From contig NZ_RHIB01000001.1 of NCBI RefSeq assembly GCF_003710255.1, positions 372,001 through 436,000 of the forward strand: a stretch of DNA of 64,000 nt, written 5' to 3'. The DNA is from Alteribacter keqinensis. Its GTDB lineage: Bacteria > Bacillota > Bacilli > Bacillales > Salisediminibacteriaceae. Positions 1-9,754 of this stretch are shown here, one piece after another. The number at the start of each line of letters is the position of its first letter. The stretch's first letter is position 1. The position numbers and the translations under genes were made by a program. The notes under the pieces were generated by a model, which made no database searches, was not told the DNA's origin, and saw only the letters and a list, made by a program, of their open reading frames with translations.

Positions 1-93
1 GGTGTATTCCCGGAAATCAAGCCGGAAACATTAAAGCGCCTGACCCGCTTTGTCCATGAGTATTCAGCAGACAAACTATCCAAATCAAACTAA
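1..93 (+). CDS. hemE: Uroporphyrinogen decarboxylase, C-terminal end (partial)
   Basis: The first 30 codons are open from base 1 and end at a TAA. The peptide contains [20 protein letters not shown], which matches my memory of the C-terminal helix of Bacillus HemE. HemE decarboxylates uroporphyrinogen III to coproporphyrinogen III in the cytoplasm. The gene enters from the left edge. hemH begins 18 bases after its stop, as in the Bacillus hemEH operon. The call rests on this short tail and on the neighbour. Confidence 0.8.
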   Translation, partial: GVFPEIKPETLKRLTRFVHEYSADKLSKSN

Positions 94-111
94 TTGTTGG
101 AGGCGTTGGCA

Positions 112-1050
112 ATGAAAGAAAAATACGGTTTGCTCGTAATGGCTTACGGTACTCCTAGAAGTTTAGACGAAGTAGAGCCTTATTACACACATATCCGGCG
201 TGGGAGAAAGCCTTCAGAAGAGGCTCTTAATGACCTTACAGAGCGCTATGAAGCTATCGGCGGAATTTCTCCACTCGCAAAAATTACGGATGAACAGACA
301 GAAAAGCTCGAAGCAGAATTGAATAAACGTTTCAGTGACTGCGAGTTTAGAGCGTATCAGGGTCTGAAACATATCGATCCTTTTATTGAGGACGCAGTGC
401 ATCAGATGAAAGAAGACGGAATTAAAAAAGCGGTCAGTATTGTGCTGGCGCCTCATTATTCCACGTTTAGTGTAAAATCTTATAACGGCCGTGCAAAAGA
501 AGAATCAGAGAAAATCGACGGCCCGGTGATCTCAAGCGTGGAAAGCTGGTATGATGAGCCTAAGTTTATCGATTACTGGGTTGATCAGGTGAAAAAAACA
601 ATGGACTCTATGGACGATGCTGAACGTGGAAAGAGTGTTGTCATCTTCTCGGCACACAGCCTGCCGGAAAAAATTCTTCAAAACGGTGATCCTTACCCGG
701 ATCAGCTTAAGGAAACCGCGAGATTGATTGCTGAGAAAGCAGGAATTAAGAATTATGAGATCGGATGGCAGAGTGAAGGGAATACTCCTGATCCTTGGAT
801 TGGACCTGACGTTCAGGATTTAACCCGTGACCTCTATGAAAAAGAAGGCTACGAAGCGTTTGTATACTGTCCTGTAGGATTTGTAGCCGACCACCTCGAG
901 GTTCTGTATGATAACGATTTCGAATGTAAAGTCGTTACAGACGAACTGGGCGTGTCCTACTATCGTCCGGAAATGCCGAATGCTAAGCCGGAATTCATAG
1001 ATTGCCTGGCTACAGTGATTGAAGAAAAATTAAAAGAGACAGACCGTTAA
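112..1050 (+). CDS. hemH: Ferrochelatase (coproporphyrin ferrochelatase type)
   Basis: This 312-residue protein inserts ferrous iron into the porphyrin ring in the cytoplasm. In Gram-positive bacteria the substrate is generally coproporphyrin III. The catalytic His lies in SAHSLPEK (His182), and the partner acidic residue is Glu263 in ADHLEVLYD; both align with the known B. subtilis pair. An in-frame TTG lies upstream at 94, but TTGGAGG eight bases before the ATG at 112 fixes that start. It follows hemE in an operon. A terminator comes directly after it and hemY is not next, unlike B. subtilis hemEHY. Confidence 0.95.
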   Translation: MKEKYGLLVMAYGTPRSLDEVEPYYTHIRRGRKPSEEALNDLTERYEAIGGISPLAKITDEQTEKLEAELNKRFSDCEFRAYQGLKHIDPFIEDAVHQMKEDGIKKAVSIVLAPHYSTFSVKSYNGRAKEESEKIDGPVISSVESWYDEPKFIDYWVDQVKKTMDSMDDAERGKSVVIFSAHSLPEKILQNGDPYPDQLKETARLIAEKAGIKNYEIGWQSEGNTPDPWIGPDVQDLTRDLYEKEGYEAFVYCPVGFVADHLEVLYDNDFECKVVTDELGVSYYRPEMPNAKPEFIDCLATVIEEKLKETDR

Positions 1051-1058
1051 ATTATTAG

Positions 1059-1096
1059 ACCGCCCTGTTGAAAGTAAATGCGCAGGGCGGTTTTTG
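1059..1096 (+). terminator. Intrinsic terminator after hemH
   Basis: A perfect 9-bp stem (ACCGCCCTG with CAGGGCGGT) encloses a 15-base loop and is followed by TTTTTG. It ends the hemE-hemH transcript. Confidence 0.85.
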
Positions 1097-1249
1097 TATT
1101 GTGCGATGTAAAACCGAGATGTTGATTTTATTACGGCTCATTGTTCGTCGAATTAGGGGCGTTGTTGATCGAGTTTGCTCTTTTGTTCATCGACTTGCTT
1201 TTAAACGTCTTCTTAGCCGGGGAAGGAGAAGAGCCGTCCCAGGAGTCTC

Positions 1250-2380
1250 CTATCCCAACCCTTTCCGTCCAATATTCACAAGTACAATATCATCCGACGG
1301 CGGATTATGCAGCCCGGCCCGGACATCACGAAAATGTCGCTGCAGGGGGCTTGTTCTTGAGAGGCTTCTGGCACCGATGACACGCATAGCCAGGTCCACC
1401 ACACGGTTTGCACTATTAGTGACTACATACTTTGTTGCGGCAAGTTCGGATGCTGACTCAGGCCGCTTTTCCGGTTTCTGTTCCCACTTATCCACTGTGC
1501 CATAGAGCACGTGGCGACATGTAAAAAGCTCCAGGTCGATCTCACCGATTTTCCGCTGGACTTCCGGTGTGTCTTTGATCGGCCCGGGCAGAGTGGAGGG
1601 GCTGAAGCTTTGTGCGAACGAAACTGCTTCATTTCGTGCGGCAGTGGCAATTCCCAAGTATACAGCGGGAACTTGCAAATACCAGCTTTCAGGTGAAGGT
1701 TTCCCAGAGTGTGTGAACAAGAGATCTTCCCCTTTAATATGGACGTGATCGAGGTAAAGGTCGTCACTTTTAGTTGCTCTCATGGAGATTGTGTCCCAAG
1801 TTTCCCTGACGCCTACGCCTGGAAGCCTGTGATCAACAAGAAACGTACCTTTCGTATCCGTCCCGCTGATTCGGGCTGTGACAAGAGAATAATCAAGTGC
1901 CACAGCCATAGAAGTGAACGATTTTGTTCCGTTGAGAACCCATCCACCGTCTTTTTTGACCGCACTTGTAGATGGCAACCCTCCTCTTGAAGGACTTCCC
2001 GTTATTGATTCAGTAGCGGCCTGATTCAATAATATCTGGTCATTTACGACTTTTCTGCATAACTGTTCGAAAGCCCTTCCCCGCCAGTTCTGTTTTTCCC
2101 CGGCTTCCAAAATTACACCGAGGTGCCACCCGAGGGACAAGGCAGTAGCGCCGTCCCCGGTCGCGATCAGCTCCTGGAACTCAAGGAACTGCCTGAGAGT
2201 TAAGCCCTCACCACCGTATTGCTTAGGTACGGTAAGAGCTAAAAAGCCGGCTTGCTTTAAGTCGTTGAAGTTTTCCTTTGGGAACAGGTTGTTCTCATCG
2301 TAGTAAGCAGCCCGGTCGCTGAATGTTTTGGATAGTTCTTCTGCTTTTCGTAAAATAGGAATCGTATCTGCAATTGCCAT
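1250..2380 (-). CDS. Acyl-CoA-dehydrogenase-fold flavoprotein, possible sulfur-compound monooxygenase
   Basis: The 376-residue protein has the three-part acyl-CoA dehydrogenase fold: a helical N-terminal domain (with VPKQYGGEGL near residue 55), a middle beta domain and a helical C-terminal domain ending in SSPLQRxxRDxRAG-like sequence. Members of this fold such as DszC and SfnC act as reduced-flavin monooxygenases on organosulfur compounds. That role fits here because the gene shares an S-box-controlled operon with a DszA-like monooxygenase. An ORF extension to 2485 exists, but AAGGAGG just before MAIADT supports 2380. The exact substrate cannot be read from the sequence; a true acyl-CoA dehydrogenase is less likely in this context. 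Confidence 0.8.
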   Translation of the reverse strand: MAIADTIPILRKAEELSKTFSDRAAYYDENNLFPKENFNDLKQAGFLALTVPKQYGGEGLTLRQFLEFQELIATGDGATALSLGWHLGVILEAGEKQNWRGRAFEQLCRKVVNDQILLNQAATESITGSPSRGGLPSTSAVKKDGGWVLNGTKSFTSMAVALDYSLVTARISGTDTKGTFLVDHRLPGVGVRETWDTISMRATKSDDLYLDHVHIKGEDLLFTHSGKPSPESWYLQVPAVYLGIATAARNEAVSFAQSFSPSTLPGPIKDTPEVQRKIGEIDLELFTCRHVLYGTVDKWEQKPEKRPESASELAATKYVVTNSANRVVDLAMRVIGARSLSRTSPLQRHFRDVRAGLHNPPSDDIVLVNIGRKGLG

Positions 2381-2502
2381 CGGGGTGTCCTCCTTCATTT
2401 TTATCCATAGTTGAAATAACCTCAAATAAGCCATTCGATAATAAAAGCTCATCTGGTTAACGTTTGCCTGAGCGAGGTGGCCCAAAGTCCATCCTCACAG
2501 CA

Positions 2503-3324
2503 TCAATCTTCCATCCAGTCCGGGCGGTTGAACCCTTCAAAGTCTTCTTCGATGACTTTTTTAAAGGCGTCTGATTGAACGGCAGTTTTTATGTCTTCTA
2601 CAAACTGTTCGTCAAGGTCTTCAGTCCGTACCACAATCTGGTTCTGAATTTCCGGCGGCATATTATCTACAACCAGGGCATCGTTCAGATCCATTCCTCC
2701 AGCAAGGGCGAAGTTTCCGTTTACTGCCGCAAGATCAAGAGAATCGAGGGACCTTGGCAGGTTCGCGGCTTCAATTTCTTTAAACTGCAGGTTCAAAGGG
2801 TTGCTGGTTACATCTGCCGGTGAGGCACGTATCGGGTCTGCGTCTTCACTGATTTCGATCAGGCCGGCATCGCGAAGAACTGTCAGTCCCCTGGACAGAT
2901 TTGTCGGATCATTGGCCAAGCCAATCGTACTTCCTTCTTCAATCTCCCCGAGTGAATCGTATTGTTCAGAGTAAATGCCGATAGGGGCTGTCGGAACAGG
3001 AATGACAAGAGACAAGTCCATGTTACGGGTTTCGGTAAAAGCCGATAGATAAACTTCATGCTGATAGAGATTGGCGTCGAGAGACCCGTCGTCCAAGGAC
3101 AAGTTTGGTTGGACGTAGTCACTGAATTCGACAATGCGCACATCGTATCCCATCTCCTCCAACGTGGGTTGAACGGCCCATTCAAGCATCTCTGTATAAG
3201 GAACGGTTCCCCCTAATACGAGTTCTTTTCTTTCTTTACCTGCGCTTTCATCTTCGCCGCACCCGGCCAGCAGTGCTGCCCCTGCCAGGAATGTGGCTAA
3301 AATACCTGCGTGTTTTCTTATCAT
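2503..3324 (-). CDS. NlpA/MetQ-family substrate-binding lipoprotein
   Basis: This 273-residue protein is a membrane-anchored binding protein for an ABC importer. It has a signal peptide with lipobox LLAG-Cys22, then the NlpA fold: LVLGGTVPYTEMLEWA after the linker and the LYQHEVYL segment typical of MetQ. MetQ proteins bind methionine; relatives bind other sulfur compounds. The start ATG overlaps the stop of the upstream monooxygenase gene by four bases, so the two are translationally coupled. No matching ATPase (metN) or permease (metI) lies beside it, so it must borrow a transporter from elsewhere or have another role. Confidence 0.88.
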   Translation of the reverse strand: MIRKHAGILATFLAGAALLAGCGEDESAGKERKELVLGGTVPYTEMLEWAVQPTLEEMGYDVRIVEFSDYVQPNLSLDDGSLDANLYQHEVYLSAFTETRNMDLSLVIPVPTAPIGIYSEQYDSLGEIEEGSTIGLANDPTNLSRGLTVLRDAGLIEISEDADPIRASPADVTSNPLNLQFKEIEAANLPRSLDSLDLAAVNGNFALAGGMDLNDALVVDNMPPEIQNQIVVRTEDLDEQFVEDIKTAVQSDAFKKVIEEDFEGFNRPDWMED

Positions 3325-4733
3325 CGGACCGTCTCTCCTTTCAATTTAAGATCTTTTTTCGTGACTTTATAAGCATAGCCAGGATGATCTTCGGGCAGGT
3401 CGGCATCGGTGTGTTCAAAAATCTTTTCTCTCAGAGTGCCTTTTTTATATTCTGTTTTATAAAGCCCTCTTGCTTGGAGTTCAGGAACAACGAGGTCAAC
3501 AAACGCTTGAAGATCACCAGGTGAAACAAGGTGGTTCAGGTTAAAGCCGTCCACTCCTGAAGCTTCGAACTGTTTTTGAATTCCATCGGCTACTTCTTTT
3601 GGGTTCCCGACAATGCAGGTCTCCCGGTCAATGTGTTCAAACCTGCTTAGAACCTCGCGGATGGTCGGTTTCTTATCCCGATTACGGTCCACGGTTGCTT
3701 GTTTGTAGTGAGCGTGTTCCGTTTTTTTGAAATCAAAGGGAAGATCCTGATCCAGAGATTCGTAGAAAGCCAGGTCATGCCCGCTCGCTCCTGAGAACTG
3801 GGCTTTCGCAGAATCGACACTCCACAACTGATCGTACTCAGCGAATTTTTGTTCAGCTTCCTCTGTGGTAGGGGCAACTACGACATTTAAAAAGGAGAAG
3901 AACTTCAGGTGATCAGGATTCCGTCCAATCCGGCGGGCCTGCTCCCGAATATCGTCAATGTATTCCCTGATTTTTTCCGGTGTCGGTCCTCCTACAAAAA
4001 TACATTCGGCGTGTTTAGCGGCAAATGCCCGGCCTTTATCCGACGTGCCCGCCTGGTAAAGAACCGGCGTCCGCTGAGGGGAAGGAGCACTTAAATGGGG
4101 ACCGGCAACATTGAAAAACGTTCCCTGGTGATTAATTTGATGAACTTTTTCTGGATCCACAAGTGTCTTGTTATCCGAGTCTTCAACAACCGCATTGTCC
4201 TCCCAGCTTCCTTCCCAGAGCTTATAGGACGCTTCCAAAAACTCGTCAGCAATCGTGTAGCGTTTGTCGTGGCGGACCATGTCGCTCAGGCCGAAGTTCC
4301 TTGCTGCATTGGGCAGGTAAGAGGTGACCACGTTCCAGGCAATGCGTCCGTCGGTCAAATGGTCAAGGCTTGAGAATTTCCTGGCGTTAGTAAAGGGCTG
4401 TTCATAAGTTGTGCTCACGGTGATGGCAAAAGATAAATGCTCGGTCACACTTGCCATAAACGGAACCACGTAGGATGCATCTATTGCCGGAACTTGAAGG
4501 CCGTCCCGGATGGAGGGGGAACCGCTTTGTCGGTAAGTATCATATACGCCCAATACTTCAGCGAAGAATACAGCGTCAAATTTTCCTTTCTCAAGAAGCC
4601 TGGCTAGTTCCGCCCAGTAAGCAGGATCCGTGTATTCCCGGTGCCTTCTGCTTTCTTTGTGTTTCCAAAGTCCGTGAGAATTGTGCATCGCACTCGTCAT
4701 GTCAAATGCATTTAAAATGATTTGTCTGGTCAT
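3321..4733 (-). CDS. NtaA/SnaA/DszA-family FMN-dependent monooxygenase
   Basis: A 470-residue luciferase-like (LLM) flavin monooxygenase, of usual length for the NtaA/SnaA/DszA group. Family signatures are the N-terminal segment HGLWKHKESRRH, the DGRIAWNVVTSY segment and PVLYQAGTSDKGRAFAAKHAECIF. These enzymes use FMNH2 from a partner reductase to oxidise substrates such as nitrilotriacetate, sulfones or sulfides. It is first in an operon controlled by a SAM riboswitch, which points to sulfur acquisition from an organosulfur compound. AAAGGAG sits before the ATG. No flavin reductase gene is nearby. The substrate is unknown. Confidence 0.9.
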   Translation of the reverse strand: MTRQIILNAFDMTSAMHNSHGLWKHKESRRHREYTDPAYWAELARLLEKGKFDAVFFAEVLGVYDTYRQSGSPSIRDGLQVPAIDASYVVPFMASVTEHLSFAITVSTTYEQPFTNARKFSSLDHLTDGRIAWNVVTSYLPNAARNFGLSDMVRHDKRYTIADEFLEASYKLWEGSWEDNAVVEDSDNKTLVDPEKVHQINHQGTFFNVAGPHLSAPSPQRTPVLYQAGTSDKGRAFAAKHAECIFVGGPTPEKIREYIDDIREQARRIGRNPDHLKFFSFLNVVVAPTTEEAEQKFAEYDQLWSVDSAKAQFSGASGHDLAFYESLDQDLPFDFKKTEHAHYKQATVDRNRDKKPTIREVLSRFEHIDRETCIVGNPKEVADGIQKQFEASGVDGFNLNHLVSPGDLQAFVDLVVPELQARGLYKTEYKKGTLREKIFEHTDADLPEDHPGYAYKVTKKDLKLKGETVR

Positions 4734-4837
4734 TGTTAAAAACTCCTTTTATAATTTGAATTAATTATTCTCATATGTATACTTGGTTTAATTTCAAAAA
4801 GATGACATCGCTTATCTCCTTTCATACGAGTAAAATA

Positions 4838-5010
4838 AAAAACCCTCTTCCAAATAAGAAGAGGGTTGTGTAAGTACGGGAATGCGCCCGACTGTTCAAC
4901 TCTTCCTATCTTCCGGAGCATTCTCCGATGGATTTAACACCTTTCAATTCCATTGAGGATTGAGGTTGTTGAAGTTTCACAGGGCCATATCCCTCCACTT
5001 CTCTTGATAA
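4838..5010 (-). promoter_or_regulatory. SAM-I riboswitch (S-box) with terminator, leader of the sulfur operon
   Basis: Read on the minus strand, the leader carries the S-box conserved blocks in order: TATCAAGAGAAGTGGAGGGA, then TGGCCCTGTGAAAC, then CAACAACC, then AAGGTGTTAAATCC. After the aptamer comes a terminator with an AACCCTCTTC/GAAGAGGGTT stem and a TTTTTT run (4838-4867). SAM-I riboswitches turn transcription off when S-adenosylmethionine is plentiful. The following three genes should therefore be expressed under methionine or sulfur limitation. Confidence 0.93.
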
Positions 5011-5060
5011 AAAGAAACGATATTCAGTTGGAAGATGCTGCTAACGTGATATTAGATAAC

Positions 5061-5089
5061 AGTTTATCTGAGATAGTCAGACTATTCAA
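5061..5089 (-). promoter_or_regulatory. Putative sigma-A promoter of the S-box operon
   Basis: On the minus strand a TTGAAT -35 box and a TAAACT -10 box are separated by 17 bases. Transcription would begin about 45 bases before the riboswitch aptamer. Confidence 0.55.
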
Positions 5090-5165
5090 TGATTATTTCG
5101 GACCATATTGTGAGTAGTGATTTCCTGGTGTAAATACCGGAGAATGAGCGAGAGCGAATATACAG

Positions 5166-5199
5166 TTCAAAAAAAATACCGTACGCTACACGCGTACGG
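5166..5199 (-). terminator. Intrinsic terminator of the arginase-family gene
   Basis: A perfect 8-bp stem CCGTACGC/GCGTACGG with a 5-base loop is followed on the minus strand by TATTTTTTTTG. It lies about 90 bases past the stop of the gene at 5292-6245 and separates it from the S-box operon promoter. Confidence 0.85.
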
Positions 5200-5291
5200 C
5201 TCCTTACAGGGAGAGGAAATATGAGAAAGTGGGGGAGTTATGGTAGTTATATACCCGGCTTAAACAAGTCTAAACCTTTTTTTGAAAAAAA

Positions 5292-6245
5292 TTAGTTATT
5301 TTTCTTGAAGTGTATGTTTCCTGCGAGTGCATAAAGGACAATCCAGGATGCGAAATGAGAGCTGAAATCTGTTGCGTCCTGCTGAGGATAAACCTCAACA
5401 AAGTCCATGCCGCCAACACCACGTTTGCATACTTCGTAAATGATTGTCAGGAGTTCATAGGATGTGAGCCCGTTGCCATCTGCCGGCCCGCCCGGATTAA
5501 AGGCGTGGTCGAGGACATCACTGCAGATGCTCAAATAAACAACATCGGTTTCTTTTGCAGCAATGTCATACACTTCGTTTGCGAATTTCCGCAGGTCTTC
5601 TGCCTCACGGACATCATTTACAGTGAGAGTGGTGGCTCCGACTTCTTTTGCAAGCCTCCCGTTTTCTGCTTTGTTTCTCGGCCCGTGTATACCGAGGTGT
5701 ACAAGGCTTTCGTTACGGACGCCTTCCGTTTCATATAACCTGTAAAAAGGTGACCCGCGTCCGTAGGGGTCGCCCACAGAATGTTCGTTGTTGTCATAAT
5801 GGGCATCAAGGTGTATGATGCCGACCTTCTTGCCGGCTGACTCGGTAAGCGCTTCAATAATCGGATAGGTAATGCCGTGGTCACCGCCGAGTGCAATAGG
5901 AAAAGCACCTGTACTCCAGATTTTTTTGGCAAACTCTTTGATTTTATTTTTCGTATCCTCCGGCTCGGCAGGTGTTACTGCAACATCTCCCATGTCACCG
6001 AGTGTCACATGTTCAAACACATCAATGTGATCGAGTTCCGGGAGGTATCCGCTGTACCTGCCGGAGGAGAGCCTCATTACTTTGGGGCCGAGTTCACACC
6101 CCGTATAATCGCCCCAGGTGACAGCTCCTTCCCAGGGAACACCATAAACGATGGCGTCAACGTCTTTAACAGATTCAGGAGATTTTACGAGGTTTTTTGC
6201 ACCTAAAAAGCAGGGTGTATTACCGTAGATCATTTTTTCAGACAT
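5292..6245 (-). CDS. Arginase/agmatinase-family ureohydrolase with atypical metal motif
   Basis: The 317-residue protein has the ureohydrolase fold, which uses a binuclear metal centre to hydrolyse guanidino compounds. Visible ligand motifs are GGDHG (His123) and LDAHYD (Asp147, His149, Asp151). The third motif, normally S-[FIV]-D-x-D-x-x-D-P, reads SICSDVLDH (239-247), so the first Asp is Cys241 while Asp243 is kept. Arginase, agmatinase, guanidinobutyrase and guanidine hydrolase share this fold and I cannot tell which this is. AGGAGG supports the start. The gene stands alone, with its own terminator, divergent from the kinase gene. Confidence 0.85.
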   Translation of the reverse strand: MSEKMIYGNTPCFLGAKNLVKSPESVKDVDAIVYGVPWEGAVTWGDYTGCELGPKVMRLSSGRYSGYLPELDHIDVFEHVTLGDMGDVAVTPAEPEDTKNKIKEFAKKIWSTGAFPIALGGDHGITYPIIEALTESAGKKVGIIHLDAHYDNNEHSVGDPYGRGSPFYRLYETEGVRNESLVHLGIHGPRNKAENGRLAKEVGATTLTVNDVREAEDLRKFANEVYDIAAKETDVVYLSICSDVLDHAFNPGGPADGNGLTSYELLTIIYEVCKRGVGGMDFVEVYPQQDATDFSSHFASWIVLYALAGNIHFKKNN

Positions 6246-6345
6246 AGTTCAGAGCCTCCTTGGAAATTAAGGTTACTTATTAAATATAGCCGTTCCGTCT
6301 AAGGGAAAAACCATCATTTTATTATTTTTACGTTTCTGCAACAAT

Positions 6346-6368
6346 GGAGTAACTAAGAGTAACACTCC
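6346..6368. promoter_or_regulatory. Imperfect palindrome in the divergent intergenic region
   Basis: GGAGT and ACTCC arms flank an inner ACT-AAG-AGT symmetry between the ureohydrolase gene and the kinase gene. This is a possible operator; no regulator is identified. The rest of the 313-base spacer shows no gene. Confidence 0.3.
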
Positions 6369-6431
6369 TATTATGATTTGGTTTCAAGTTGAACATGCAT
6401 AGATCCTTACCTGACAACAGGTGTCAAAATA

Positions 6432-6438
6432 TGTCGAA
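6432..6438 (+). promoter_or_regulatory. Possible Spo0A box upstream of the kinase gene
   Basis: TGTCGAA matches the core of the Spo0A-binding box (TTTGTCRAA). It lies about 120 bases before the kinase start. A 7-base match arises often by chance, so this is weak evidence. Confidence 0.3.
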
Positions 6439-6558
6439 ATGACAGAAGTGACCGCGGAATATGGGGAAGAGGGATTTGATTTGTCGGTAAATTCAGTGGG
6501 ACAAGTAAAGTAATATCCCTTATACTTAGTAAAGGTAAAAAAAATAAGGGGAATAGTC

Positions 6559-7683
6559 ATGGACACAAAATGCACAAAAACAAAAACAGTTGTCTTGTTG
6601 CTGGCTGAAGAGAAGAGAAGTATTTTAAAGTCTGTGTTAGTAAAACTACCTTATTACCGGCATGCTCAGGACGAACGGGTAAAGGAAAAATTATCAGAAC
6701 TTTTTGACACTATGATGGAGTTTTTAGATGGAATCTCAGACGATAATCTCACTGCCTGCGGGCGGGATGTAGCAAAATTCCGTGAAGACAAAGGTGTAAA
6801 CTTTGAAGAGTTTCTTAATTCATTCGATGAGACCAGGTTTGTTGTTGCGGAATATATAGAAGCACTGCCCATTGAAAAAAGTGAAAAGAATGAAGCGCTG
6901 CTGCGGCTCAACGAATTCTTCCTGTTAATTCAAAAACAGACGTGCCTCCATTCGGCTCACCTGAGTAATATTCAATTAAAAAAGAAAGAAGAACTCCTGC
7001 ATTCTCTAGAAGAAGACAGGATGGAGATACTCGGAAGAATTTCCACCAGTTTTGCCCACGAATTCCGTAATCCATTGACGTCTATTAAAGGATTCGTGCA
7101 GCTTCTGGAGAGAAGAATGCCTGAAGACTTGCATGAAAAAGCATACATTGACTATATCAATCACGAAATTGAAGGACTTGAGGAGAATGTAAATCAATTT
7201 CTCATGCTGTCCAATACAAAAAATCACCAGGATGAACTGTCAGAAACAATCTGGTTTCATCACCTGTTATTATCAGTAACTGAAGCTTTCAGACCAGTTT
7301 GTTCTGAAAACGATATCAGACTGACACTTGAAATATCCGATACGTTAATTACAAAGGGATCGGAAGAACAACTGAGGCTCGCTGTAATGAAAATCATTCA
7401 TAATGCAGTGGATGCCCTCATGTATGTCAATCATGAACGGACAATCTTTATCAGAGGGCAATTGGAGGATAATCTCAATAAAATCTACATCGAGAACAAC
7501 GGTCCGAAAATACCCGACTACCTTTTGGAAACGATCTTTGATCCTTTCGTAAGCACGAAAGAATTAGGAAAGGGTCTGGGGCTGAGTGTGTGTAAGCAGA
7601 TAATTGAAAAGCATGGCGGGACACTTCAATGTGTATCCGGCAAAGAAAAAACCACTTTTGAAATCTGTCTTCCCTACGGCTGA
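6559..7683 (+). CDS. Soluble sporulation-type sensor histidine kinase
   Basis: The 374-residue protein has an N-terminal helical region of about 150 residues without membrane segments. A HisKA dimerisation helix follows with phospho-acceptor His167 in SFAHEFRNPLTSIKGF, the motif style of Bacillus KinA-E kinases. The HATPase domain has an N box (Asn282 in IIHNAVDAL), a G1-like box (IENNGPKIP) and a G2 box GKGLGLSVCK (338-347). The N-terminal region may be the globin-like sensor domain of the B. anthracis BA2291 group, but I cannot confirm that. No response regulator is adjacent. spo0B follows 111 bases downstream, which suggests input to the Spo0 phosphorelay. Confidence 0.87.
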   Translation: MDTKCTKTKTVVLLLAEEKRSILKSVLVKLPYYRHAQDERVKEKLSELFDTMMEFLDGISDDNLTACGRDVAKFREDKGVNFEEFLNSFDETRFVVAEYIEALPIEKSEKNEALLRLNEFFLLIQKQTCLHSAHLSNIQLKKKEELLHSLEEDRMEILGRISTSFAHEFRNPLTSIKGFVQLLERRMPEDLHEKAYIDYINHEIEGLEENVNQFLMLSNTKNHQDELSETIWFHHLLLSVTEAFRPVCSENDIRLTLEISDTLITKGSEEQLRLAVMKIIHNAVDALMYVNHERTIFIRGQLEDNLNKIYIENNGPKIPDYLLETIFDPFVSTKELGKGLGLSVCKQIIEKHGGTLQCVSGKEKTTFEICLPYG

Positions 7684-7794
7684 GAATCTGGAAAAAGCGT
7701 GTTTTTTAAAAAATGATATGCTATGATAAAATGTAGTCTTGCTAGAAAAGAATATATAACAGATTGATCACGCTTCAGTAGGAGTGTTGTTTTT

Positions 7795-8349
7795 GTGAAT
7801 AGAGATTGGGACCCGGTCGACCTTTTAAGGCATTACAGGCACGACTGGCTGAATCATTTGCAACTGATAAAAGGAAACCTTGCTCTTGGGAAAACAGAGC
7901 GTGTAGAAGTGTTACTTGATGAAATTATTCAGCAGGCTAAAAATGAAAGCAAGTTATCTAATATTAATGGAGGCCTTCTCGCAGAGCGACTGCTCACGTT
8001 TAATTGGGAGGCTCACAATTTCCGTCTGAGTTTTGAAGTGATAACGGATTCTTGTCATCTTGATACTAAGGAAATGGAAATCCTTCATGTTACAGAACGT
8101 CTTTTAGAGTGGTTTGACCACCATTGCTATGCTGGTGCGGACAACCACCTTATTTTTGTCATAAATGAGGCAGAGGGAGTTCCTGTAATTGAGTTTGATT
8201 TTCAGGGTAAACTGATTACTGAATCAGTTTCGATCAGTGACCTGGAGCAGGCAGTCGGTCCCGGGGAACAAGTGGAGATAGAAGAGGTGGCAATGGGACA
8301 GGAAGAATGTTTCATCAGACTCCATTTTATTATTGAAGAGCGGCTTTGA
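7795..8349 (+). CDS. spo0B: Sporulation phosphotransferase Spo0B
   Basis: This 184-residue protein passes phosphate from Spo0F to Spo0A in the sporulation phosphorelay. The phospho-acceptor His16 lies in HYRHDWLNHLQLIKGNLAL, the signature of the Spo0B helical hairpin. The C-terminal part is a degenerate ATPase-like fold. The start is GTG, with AGGAGTG nine bases upstream. It is followed closely by obg, as in B. subtilis, but rplU-ysxB-rpmA, which precede spo0B there, are replaced here by a kinase gene. Confidence 0.93.
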   Translation: MNRDWDPVDLLRHYRHDWLNHLQLIKGNLALGKTERVEVLLDEIIQQAKNESKLSNINGGLLAERLLTFNWEAHNFRLSFEVITDSCHLDTKEMEILHVTERLLEWFDHHCYAGADNHLIFVINEAEGVPVIEFDFQGKLITESVSISDLEQAVGPGEQVEIEEVAMGQEECFIRLHFIIEERL

Positions 8350-8363
8350 ACAATTAGAGGTGA

Positions 8364-9653
<1,290 letters not shown>

Positions 9654-9663
9654 CGTTTTATAC

Positions 9664-9695
9664 AAAAGGGCTGCAGACTGCAGGCCCTTTTCTTT
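9664..9695 (+). terminator. Intrinsic terminator after obg
   Basis: AAAAGGGC pairs with GCCCTTTT around an inner CTGCAG-rich loop, followed by TCTTT. It lies 11 bases past the obg stop. Confidence 0.75.
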
Positions 9696-9730
9696 ATCCA
9701 AAGAGATGTGTTGGGACGAAAGAGGAAAGT

Positions 9731-9754
9731 TCGGGGGTCTGTCCCCGCACAATT
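9731..9754. repeat. Half copy of the GGGGGTCTGTCCCC palindromic repeat
   Basis: TCGGGGGTCTGTCCCCGCA followed by AATT matches the left arm of the long palindrome at 52116-52172. The right arm is absent here. Confidence 0.7.

Noticed and set aside
1068-1505. Plus-strand open frames after hemH
   Set aside because: They start in the hemH terminator and run antisense to the flavoprotein gene; no ribosome-binding site.
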